A program made the translations under genes and the position numbers. The notes under the pieces are model-generated. The model ran no database searches and was not told the origin of the DNA. It saw nothing but the letters and a program-made list of their open reading frames with translations. A DNA stretch of 10,375 nt from Flavobacteriales bacterium UBA1995 (GTDB lineage: Bacteria; Bacteroidota; Bacteroidia; Flavobacteriales_D; Sanyastnellaceae), in contig DDCX01000035.1 of the NCBI GenBank assembly GCA_002336475.1, positions 17,578 through 27,952 on the forward strand, in the 5' to 3' direction. This document shows positions 1-5,906 of this stretch, piece after piece. The stretch's first letter is position 1, and every line of letters starts with the position of its first letter.

Positions 1-351
1 TTCTTGGAGCGCAGCGCAGACAGCGGACAGGTGATGGGGGTCGGGAAAAGGCTCATCGCCTTGCAGGTTGATGACCGCACCTCCGTCTCCCCAGGAATGC
101 CATACTTCTTGGCAGCGGTCTGTTCCAGTGGTGTGTGAAGGATCTGTGAGTACCGCCTCTCCCCCGGCATCGGCAATGGCCCTGGCAATCTCTTGGCTGT
201 CTGTGGCCACGCACACCCTGTGGATGTCGGGATGTCGGTGCGCTGCGCGCCAAGTGTGCACGATCATGGGCTCGCCTCCAATATCCGCTAAGGGCTTGTT
301 TGGCAGGCGGGTGGAGCCAGATCTGGCCGGAATGATGGCAGAAATGTTCAC
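1..351 (-). CDS. kdsB: 3-deoxy-manno-octulosonate cytidylyltransferase (CMP-Kdo synthetase), N-terminal part, cut by window edge
   Basis: KdsB joins CTP and Kdo to make CMP-Kdo, the activated sugar used to build the lipid A-core of lipopolysaccharide, in the cytoplasm. I translated the minus strand by hand: 117 codons are open to the window edge. The N-terminus shows the nucleotidyltransferase signature at residues 6-21 (IIPARSGSTRLPNKPL), then LADIGGEPMIVH (21-32), VATDSQEIARAIADAGGEAVLT (48-69) and INLQGDEP (94-101). These match the family's CTP-binding loop, its ATD and its QGDEP motifs in the expected order. The family is about 245-255 residues, so roughly the C-terminal half lies outside. 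The start is GTG at 351-349, chosen because it sits right before the conserved IIPAR strand; it overlaps the receptor's TGA stop as GTGA. There is no clear Shine-Dalgarno, so translation is probably coupled to the receptor gene. A related sugar cytidylyltransferase is less likely given the QGDEP match. Confidence 0.93.
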   Translation of the reverse strand, partial: MNISAIIPARSGSTRLPNKPLADIGGEPMIVHTWRAAHRHPDIHRVCVATDSQEIARAIADAGGEAVLTDPSHTTGTDRCQEVWHSWGDGGAVINLQGDEPFPDPHHLSAVCAALQE

Positions 352-2777
352 GGGGTGAAGGTGTAACGGATCAGCCAGAGCCGGTTGGCTTCTGCAGCCA
401 GGGGCCGCAACGCATAATTGAGGTTAGCGGCATTGCGAACGATGAGTTCCACATGGTGGCGGTCATCAAACTTTCGGCCGACTTGAAAGTCATGAATCCA
501 TTGGGCTTGAGGGCGCTCTGCCAACCAGTCGATCAGCCCATATTCGAGCAGTCCCAACTCTTCGATGTCGAGGAACGCTTTGTCGATGTTCTGGATGGTG
601 GTGTTTCTCGCTCCGTTCCAACCTAGGGTCCAACCGGAAGCATGCTGTAGGCTCAGATTGGCGCGGAAAGTGTTCAAGATGCGGTACTTGAGCACATGGT
701 TGGTGGTGTCGGAACTGGTGGAGTTGTAGCTCACGCCGGATGTGCTTCCTCCCGAAAAAGTGGCGTAGATGGAGTCCGGTGTCAAGCTGACGGGGTCCAA
801 CATGGTTTGCCCAATGAGCCACTGAACCTTCCATTGCCCGACCTCTCCCGTGCCCATGGTGCTCCATTCGAGGCCGCTTACCTGCGCTTGTCCTGTGTTG
901 ATGCTGCGAAAACCGAGGTCAAGCAAGCCGTTTCCTGTGTTCCCCCAGATTCCAAAGGTGTATTCGATGAAATTCTCGAAGTCTTGCTGGAAGACGGCCA
1001 CGTCGAAAAAGCCTTTCCATTGGCCTTGTTGACCAAAGCGGAACCCTTGTTTGATTCCAATCTCCATGTTGGTAGAAGATTCGGGCCGAATGTCGAGAGA
1101 AGGGAAGACGCTGATGCCGCCAACTGTGGTGCGGATGAACTTTTCTGCAATGCTTGGGAAGCGAAACCCTTGTCCGAAGCTGGCCCGAAGAAAGCTGGCT
1201 TGGCCGAACCTGTAGTTGAGGCCTGTTCGGAACACCGTTTTCCCGAGGGATACGCTGTCGAGGGTGAAGTGCTCGTATCGCGCACCCACGGTGAGGTTGA
1301 GCCGTTTGTGTGGATGGGCGTCCATTTGGAGGTAGGCCGCGCGGTTGGAAGCGTCGTGTATAGAGTCTCCTGTGCCCGCGTCATAGAGTTCGGCAATGCT
1401 GCGGGTGCCTTGGGCGTAGAGGCCGCCTGTGGCGGTCCAGTTTTCTCCCCGATACCGCGATCTGTACTCGCTCTGCCAGGTGTTGGAAGCGTTGCTTTGG
1501 TTGTTGTCGTTGTCATTGACAAGCTTGAGAAAGCGGCCTTGGATTCGGTGATTCCAAGCGCCATTGGAACGTTCGAAATGGGGGTCAATGGTGACCATGC
1601 GCTGCACGGTGCGTGTGTCTGCGCCAGGAGTGGCGGCGTAAAATCCTGTATCTGCATCTGCCCACAGCAGTGTGTTTACCCCCTCTCCGCTGATGGCATT
1701 GGCGCGAAGGCCATACCCCCAACCGCCGTTTTTAGGGGCGTGTTCCCAAGCGCCATTGACGCGCCATTGTCGCTCGGCGTCATAATGATCCACAGTAAAG
1801 GGGTTGTAAGGGCGGTTGTGGGACAGCCCGGTAGCGGGATCGATTTGGGGTCCTTTGTGTCCATCACTTCCTTGCCATTGGCCTCCAAAGCTGATGCCGT
1901 CTCCATTGTTGAGCCGCCGGGTGTGCAGCCACGAAGTGCTGCTTTGCATCAGACTGCGGTTCCAGTATTTGCGCCCATTTCCAGGGTTGCTAAACACACC
2001 ATGTTGGACCGTGACCCTCGTGAGCGGTTCTGGGTCGGGGAAAGCGGTGCGGAATTGGATGACCCCGCTCAATGCAGAGGAGCCATAAAGAACGCTGCTT
2101 GCCCCTTTGACGACCTCGACCTGTTCTAGGTTTTCCAAGGGCAGGAACCCCCAAGTGGGGCGGCCGGCATCCCCACTGAGAACAGGCAAGCCGTCGAGGA
2201 GGACAGCGACCCTGGAGCCCGCTCCAAAACTGTAGCCGCTTCCCCCGCGAATTTGGGGTTCGCTGTCTACGATGGTCACGCCAGGGGTTCTAGAAAGGCT
2301 TTGGTCAGCGCTGGTGGGGGCGCCTTGGTTGACGAGTTCTGGTGGGAGCACGTCGATGGAAACGCTGACTTCGCCCAAGTCTTGCTCAAACCGCCCTGCA
2401 GAAATCACAGCCGTTCCAATTTGGGCCACATCGGTGGAAAGCGAGATGTTGCGGGTCAAGTTGCCCTCCCATTTTTCGAGGGTTTCCGTCCATTCGAGGT
2501 AGCCTACATAGCGCACCCGCAGAATGGGGGCATCGTTGGGGTCAAGTGCAATGTTGAACTGGCCATCCATGTTGGTGGACGCGGTGGCGCTGCCGAGCAT
2601 GACCACTGCCCCTGGCAGACTTTCTCCACTGATGCCGTCGGTTACGGTTCCATTGAGTGTCGGTGCATTCTGGGCTTGAAGCCCTGAGACGTTGAGCACG
2701 GCCAAGGAAAGGACAGAGAGGAGGCAGCACCAGGCGCGCTGCGCTGGTTTTTTGGGAGGTGTACCAATGGTGGACAT
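348..2777 (-). CDS. TonB-dependent outer-membrane receptor with N-terminal carboxypeptidase-regulatory-like domain
   Basis: Predicted outer-membrane beta-barrel that imports a ligand using TonB-ExbBD energy. The 809-residue protein has a basic then hydrophobic signal peptide (about residues 1-36, ending GLQAQ). A carboxypeptidase-regulatory-like beta-sandwich follows at about 40-115 (LNGTVTDGISGESLPGAVV, then DGQFNI and RVRYVGY). The plug domain is at about 125-245, with PQIRGGSGYSFG, VAVLLDGLPV, LEQVEVVKGASSVLYGSSALSGVI. A long aromatic-rich 22-strand-type barrel runs to the C-terminus, ending LIRYTFTP. This order is typical of Bacteroidota receptors. The ligand cannot be told: there is no SusD partner and no siderophore, haem or cobalamin gene beside it. 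I chose ATG at 2777 because it puts the signal peptide at the N-terminus. An in-frame ATG at 2951 would add 58 residues without signal features and run into dprA on the other strand. It is upstream of, and overlaps, kdsB. Confidence 0.92.
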   Translation of the reverse strand: MSTIGTPPKKPAQRAWCCLLSVLSLAVLNVSGLQAQNAPTLNGTVTDGISGESLPGAVVMLGSATASTNMDGQFNIALDPNDAPILRVRYVGYLEWTETLEKWEGNLTRNISLSTDVAQIGTAVISAGRFEQDLGEVSVSIDVLPPELVNQGAPTSADQSLSRTPGVTIVDSEPQIRGGSGYSFGAGSRVAVLLDGLPVLSGDAGRPTWGFLPLENLEQVEVVKGASSVLYGSSALSGVIQFRTAFPDPEPLTRVTVQHGVFSNPGNGRKYWNRSLMQSSTSWLHTRRLNNGDGISFGGQWQGSDGHKGPQIDPATGLSHNRPYNPFTVDHYDAERQWRVNGAWEHAPKNGGWGYGLRANAISGEGVNTLLWADADTGFYAATPGADTRTVQRMVTIDPHFERSNGAWNHRIQGRFLKLVNDNDNNQSNASNTWQSEYRSRYRGENWTATGGLYAQGTRSIAELYDAGTGDSIHDASNRAAYLQMDAHPHKRLNLTVGARYEHFTLDSVSLGKTVFRTGLNYRFGQASFLRASFGQGFRFPSIAEKFIRTTVGGISVFPSLDIRPESSTNMEIGIKQGFRFGQQGQWKGFFDVAVFQQDFENFIEYTFGIWGNTGNGLLDLGFRSINTGQAQVSGLEWSTMGTGEVGQWKVQWLIGQTMLDPVSLTPDSIYATFSGGSTSGVSYNSTSSDTTNHVLKYRILNTFRANLSLQHASGWTLGWNGARNTTIQNIDKAFLDIEELGLLEYGLIDWLAERPQAQWIHDFQVGRKFDDRHHVELIVRNAANLNYALRPLAAEANRLWLIRYTFTP

Positions 2778-2792
2778 TGCTTCGAATGTAAA

Positions 2793-2810
2793 GCCAACAA
2801 GGGCGTTGGC
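2793..2810. promoter_or_regulatory. Perfect inverted repeat in the divergent receptor/dprA intergenic region
   Basis: The 77-bp gap between the two divergent start codons (2778-2854) contains GCCAAC, a six-base spacer (AAGGGC), then GTTGGC: a perfect 6-6-6 dyad. It lies about 15 bp upstream of the receptor start and 44 bp upstream of the dprA start. It could be an operator for a dimeric regulator of the receptor, or a hairpin in the receptor mRNA leader. A six-base dyad can also occur by chance. I see no full TAnnTTTG promoter in this gap; TACATTCG on the minus strand (2790-2783) is one mismatch off but would give almost no leader. Confidence 0.3.
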
Positions 2811-2854
2811 GAAGTGTATGTGATCGGTACTCCCCACAGGGGCACTTTGGCGCC

Positions 2855-3964
2855 ATGTTTCACAAGGAAGAAATAGACCCCATTGCAGGACACGTTTTGG
2901 GCAATGCTGAGGGCTGGCTTTTGGATTGGTTGACGGCAGCACAGTTGCCAAGGTTCAACAGCAAGGGCACCTTGCGCGTGGTGCGAGAAGTGGGGCTGGG
3001 AGCTTGGCTTTCAGGGTTCCCCCCTGACCTTTTAGCGCCTGCACGTGAGCGGGCATGCAGGCAGCGCGATCAACTGCGCGACCAAGGTGTGGAACCTTTG
3101 ATTTTGGGAAGAACAGGCTATCCTCACCTGTTGGCACAATTGCCCGATGCGCCTTGGGTACTGTTTGCAAAGGGCAACGTCGAGGCTTTGTCCAAACGTC
3201 GGCCGCTTGGGGTGGTGGGAACCCGTAAGGCCAGCTCTGTGGGACATGGCGCCGTTGCCGCGTTGTTTGACGGGATGGAAGGCGAGGAATGGACCATGGT
3301 CAGTGGAATGGCAGATGGCATTGACGCTGCTGCACACCGCATGGCGTTGGACCGGGAAGTGACGACAGTAGCTTGCTTGGCTCACGGTTTGCATGCGGTT
3401 CATCCGAGGTCAAACCGATACCTGGGAGAGCGGGTGGTGGACGAAGGTGGATGTTGGGTCTCCGAGTACCGCTGGGGGACGCCACCATCGAAATACACCT
3501 TTCCTGCGAGGAACAGGATCATTGCTGGACTGGTAGAGGCCGTGGTGGTGGTGGAATCTGGAGATCCGGGGGGCAGCTTGATTACTGCGAGGTTGGCGCA
3601 GGATTATAACCGAAGGGTGTTCGCTCTGTCTCCAACTTGGTGCGCTGAGGCGATGCGTGGCAATGCCCGCCTTATTCGGGAACAGGTCGCTGAATTGTTG
3701 CATGCGCCTGAAGACTTGCCCCGCGCCATGGGCTGGAAAACAAAAAGTCAGGCGGTGTCAATGGAGGGTGCGACCAAACCCTCGGCGTCGTTGGATGAAG
3801 CCGTGATCAGCCGGTTGGACCCTTATCAGGCGCAGCCTTTTGAGGTCCTCGTAGAGAAGTTGGAAGCCGACCCTAAGGCAGTGCGCAAAACACTGTTGGA
3901 GGCAGAATTGGCAGGATGGGTAAGGTGTTGGCCAGGCGATCGTTTCACGCGAACTGTCCGGTGA
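2855..3964 (+). CDS. dprA: DNA-processing protein DprA (Smf)
   Basis: DprA binds incoming single-stranded DNA in the cytoplasm and loads RecA on it during natural transformation; it is also kept in many species not known to be competent. The 369-residue protein has a helical N-terminal domain (about 1-105). The Rossmann-like DprA core follows at about 115-290: LGVVGTRKASSVGHGAV (118-134), MVSGMADGIDAAAHRMAL (148-165), VACLAHGLHAVHPRSNRYL (172-190), FPARNRIIAGL (216-226) and GGSLITARLA (239-248). A short C-terminal winged-helix-like segment (about 312-366) resembles the DprA_WH domain. Overall length and order are normal. One oddity is that the usual VPG-type turn after VFA is replaced by LSPTWCAEAMRGN (258-270). 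The ATG at 2855 is the first sensible start. It is divergent from the receptor gene and converges on hpt with only 12 bp between the stops, so it is probably transcribed alone. Confidence 0.95.
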   Translation: MFHKEEIDPIAGHVLGNAEGWLLDWLTAAQLPRFNSKGTLRVVREVGLGAWLSGFPPDLLAPARERACRQRDQLRDQGVEPLILGRTGYPHLLAQLPDAPWVLFAKGNVEALSKRRPLGVVGTRKASSVGHGAVAALFDGMEGEEWTMVSGMADGIDAAAHRMALDREVTTVACLAHGLHAVHPRSNRYLGERVVDEGGCWVSEYRWGTPPSKYTFPARNRIIAGLVEAVVVVESGDPGGSLITARLAQDYNRRVFALSPTWCAEAMRGNARLIREQVAELLHAPEDLPRAMGWKTKSQAVSMEGATKPSASLDEAVISRLDPYQAQPFEVLVEKLEADPKAVRKTLLEAELAGWVRCWPGDRFTRTVR

Positions 3965-3976
3965 GGCCGCTGAGAA

Positions 3977-4321
3977 TCAGAGCTTGTTCATGATTTCCTC
4001 TATGTCTACCATGCAAGACATGCACTCATTCGACAATTTGGTTACCCGCTCCTCTATTTCTTGAATAGGCGCTTGGTTCTTGGCGAGTACTTCCAGTTTT
4101 TTGAAGTCCTCGTATGCCTGGGTGTAACCAATGGCGCCGGCAGCACTTTTCAGTTTGTGGGCGTAGAACCCAACCTGTTCGAAATCGCTGTTGGAGACAC
4201 TTACAGTGAGCGCCTCCATGTCCTTTGGAGTGTTGCGCACAAAAATGTGGAGCACTTGACGTAAAAACGCGGGGTCGTTTCCAACGATTCGCTTTAGGTG
4301 ATCTAAATCTAGAACGGCCAT
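3977..4321 (-). CDS. Stand-alone histidine phosphotransfer (Hpt) domain protein
   Basis: A 114-residue, single-domain Hpt protein, a cytoplasmic helical bundle that passes phosphate between response-regulator receiver domains in multistep phosphorelays. The hallmark is AHKLKSAAGAIG at residues 54-65, in which His55 is the expected phospho-acceptor followed by the conserved K-x-K-S/G turn. The N-terminal LDHLKRIVGNDPAFLRQVLHIF helix and the long C-terminal helix (about 84-114) also fit the fold. There is no kinase or receiver domain in this gene or elsewhere in the window, so its partners are unknown. It begins about 28 bp downstream of the rseP stop on the same strand, and the two are probably co-transcribed. 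The gap is AT-rich with no obvious promoter. The function beyond phosphotransfer is not predictable. Confidence 0.88.
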   Translation of the reverse strand: MAVLDLDHLKRIVGNDPAFLRQVLHIFVRNTPKDMEALTVSVSNSDFEQVGFYAHKLKSAAGAIGYTQAYEDFKKLEVLAKNQAPIQEIEERVTKLSNECMSCMVDIEEIMNKL

Positions 4322-4349
4322 GTGTGTAAATATCAGCTATTTATTTGGC

Positions 4350-5747
4350 TTACCATTGTCCAGTGACCCATTTCCACAAATCATTTCCATTGGCCAGTGC
4401 CATGAGTGCCAAAATGAACAGTAAACCGGCCAACTGGCTGTATTCCATGAACTTCTCACCAGGTTTTCTTCCCGAAACCATCTCGTAGAGCAAAAACATG
4501 ACGTGGCCGCCATCTAATGCGGGTATGGGCAGCAGGTTCATGAAGGCAAGGATGATGGAAAGCAAGGCGGTGATGTTCCAAAAGCTCTCCCAATTCCATT
4601 CGGGACTAAAAATGCTGCCCAAAGTGATGAATCCACCCAGCTGCTTGGAGCCGCCGGGTCGGAAGAGGAAGCGCAATGAAGACACGTAGCCCGTGAGCGT
4701 AGAGGTTGCTTTTGCCGTTCCTCCAGTGAGCGCTTCGATGGGCCCAAATTCTTGTTCCTCAAACTCGAACACCCCGAGTTCTTCGTAGCTCACTGGAAAG
4801 AAGCCCAACTTGCCATCTTGGTCGACTGAAGCAGAGAGGTATTGTACGTCACCGTCTGCAGGCATAGGCTGTGCGTTCCTGTCGACACTTGGGTTGAGGG
4901 TGTTGTGCCGAACGCCGATCGCAACACCTTCTTGGCCTTTGAATTGGGCCAAAGCTTGCACAACACTCTGAAAGTAAGGGGTGGCTGTGCCGGCCACGGA
5001 GAGGATTTGATCTCCGGCTTGAAGTCCGGCGGCCTCAGCACCAGAACCGGGAGATACGCTTTCTACAATCGCGGGAAGATTGACGTTAATCGGGCTGGTG
5101 CCCTTGGGCAAGTCTTCGGCGTTGTTCAACAAGACTTGACCGAGCTCAGTTTGGAAGTTGAGTTCTTGTTTGATGCCGTTTCGAATGACCGTGGCTTTGG
5201 TGACTTGGGTTCCAAAAACAACCGAGCGGAAGTCGTCGAGTTTCTGAACGGGTTCTCCTTGAAGGGAGATCACCACGTCGTCATTTTGAAAACCAGCTTC
5301 TTGCAATGGTTCTACAAACGACAATCCATAGGGAAGTCGGTCTATGCGCAAGTCACGGTCTCCCCAAACAAAGAGCACCATGGAATAGATCAGAACACCC
5401 AGGATCAGGTTGACGGTCACGCCGCCGAGCATGATGATCAGGCGCTGCCAAGCAGGCTTAGAGCGAAACTCCCAAGGTTGGGGTGGCTTTGCCATTTGTT
5501 CCTTGTCCATGGACTCGTCGATCATACCGGCGATTTTGACATAGCCGCCCAAGGGCAACCAACCAATTCCATAGACGGTTTCTCCAATCTTGCGTTGGAA
5601 GAGGGCCCCCTTGATGTCGAAGAACAAGAAGAATTTTTCTACACGGGTCTTGAAGAGCCGGGCAGGAATGAAGTGACCGAGCTCGTGTAGCACGATCAAA
5701 AAGGACAGGCTGAGCAGGAATTGGCCTGCTTTGATGAGAATCTCCAT
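4350..5747 (-). CDS. rseP: RseP-type site-2 zinc metalloprotease (M50 family)
   Basis: Intramembrane protease of the inner membrane. In well-studied bacteria RseP cleaves anti-sigma factors after a first cut and so releases an envelope-stress sigma factor; the substrate here is not shown. The 465-residue protein carries the zinc motif HELGH at 21-25 inside the first transmembrane helix. PLGGYVKIAGM follows at 65-75, and a second hydrophobic segment with the GGxxxN motif (MLGGVTVNLILG, 107-118). Two PDZ-like domains lie at about 140-190 and 225-285 (SPGSGAEAAGLQAGDQILSV). The second metal-binding motif is NLLPIPALDGGH at 404-415, with Asp412 as ligand, and there is a final hydrophobic helix at about 437-453. 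Length is normal for the family. I start at ATG 5747 because the first membrane helix begins right after it. An in-frame ATG at 5816 would add 23 residues and cover the candidate promoter. hpt follows downstream. Confidence 0.94.
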   Translation of the reverse strand: MEILIKAGQFLLSLSFLIVLHELGHFIPARLFKTRVEKFFLFFDIKGALFQRKIGETVYGIGWLPLGGYVKIAGMIDESMDKEQMAKPPQPWEFRSKPAWQRLIIMLGGVTVNLILGVLIYSMVLFVWGDRDLRIDRLPYGLSFVEPLQEAGFQNDDVVISLQGEPVQKLDDFRSVVFGTQVTKATVIRNGIKQELNFQTELGQVLLNNAEDLPKGTSPINVNLPAIVESVSPGSGAEAAGLQAGDQILSVAGTATPYFQSVVQALAQFKGQEGVAIGVRHNTLNPSVDRNAQPMPADGDVQYLSASVDQDGKLGFFPVSYEELGVFEFEEQEFGPIEALTGGTAKATSTLTGYVSSLRFLFRPGGSKQLGGFITLGSIFSPEWNWESFWNITALLSIILAFMNLLPIPALDGGHVMFLLYEMVSGRKPGEKFMEYSQLAGLLFILALMALANGNDLWKWVTGQW

Positions 5748-5800
5748 TCGGACGCGGTGCAGAAAGGTTCCAGTCGTTATGTGCGGCTGAAAGTTTGATG

Positions 5801-5808
5801 CAAAACTA
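5801..5808 (-). promoter_or_regulatory. Candidate Bacteroidota -7 promoter element for rseP-hpt
   Basis: The minus strand reads TAGTTTTG here, an exact match to the TAnnTTTG -7 element known for the Bacteroidota primary sigma factor. It lies 53 bases upstream of the rseP ATG, which would give a leader of roughly 45-50 nt. I do not see a clear TTTG-type -33 element at the right distance, so this rests on one 8-base match within a 159-bp divergent gap. Confidence 0.4.
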
Positions 5809-5875
5809 CGCCGCAACAGGGTGCTGCGTCATTTTTAACGCCTTTTCCGGCTGTTCGTCCGCATCTTGCCATCTC

Positions 5876-5898
5876 GTAACGGTGCTGCACCGCGTTAC
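5876..5898. promoter_or_regulatory. Imperfect dyad/hairpin just upstream of the PBP1A start codon
   Basis: Outer arms GTAACG (5876-5881) and CGTTAC (5893-5898) are perfectly complementary. Inside them GTG and CAC can extend the stem across a two-base bulge. The dyad ends 8 bases before the ATG at 5907. In RNA it would form a small hairpin close to the start codon; in DNA it could be a protein-binding site. No TAnnTTTG element for the plus strand is apparent in 5748-5906, so the PBP1A promoter is unassigned. Confidence 0.3.
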
Positions 5899-5906
5899 AT
5901 CACAAT

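Noticed and set aside
1490..1530. Short GTT/TTG-rich repeat-like stretch
   Set aside because: It encodes an Asn/Asp-rich loop of the receptor barrel; the repeat is imperfect and short, so it is not called as a tandem repeat.
696..2129. Long plus-strand open frame (477 codons) antisense to the TonB-dependent receptor
   Set aside because: The minus-strand frame has a signal peptide, regulatory-like domain, plug and barrel; the plus-strand translation shows no recognisable motif and is a codon-bias shadow.
2778..2951. N-terminal extension of the receptor to ATG 2951
   Set aside because: It would bury the signal peptide 58 residues into the protein and overlap the dprA coding region.
3965..3985. 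Possible bidirectional terminator between dprA and hpt (CTGA-GAA-TCAG)
   Set aside because: The stem is only four base pairs with no following T-run, and the gap is 12 bp; too weak to call.
4842..5690. Plus-strand open frame (282 codons) opposite rseP
   Set aside because: It covers the HELGH and PDZ coding region of rseP on the other strand and has no motifs.
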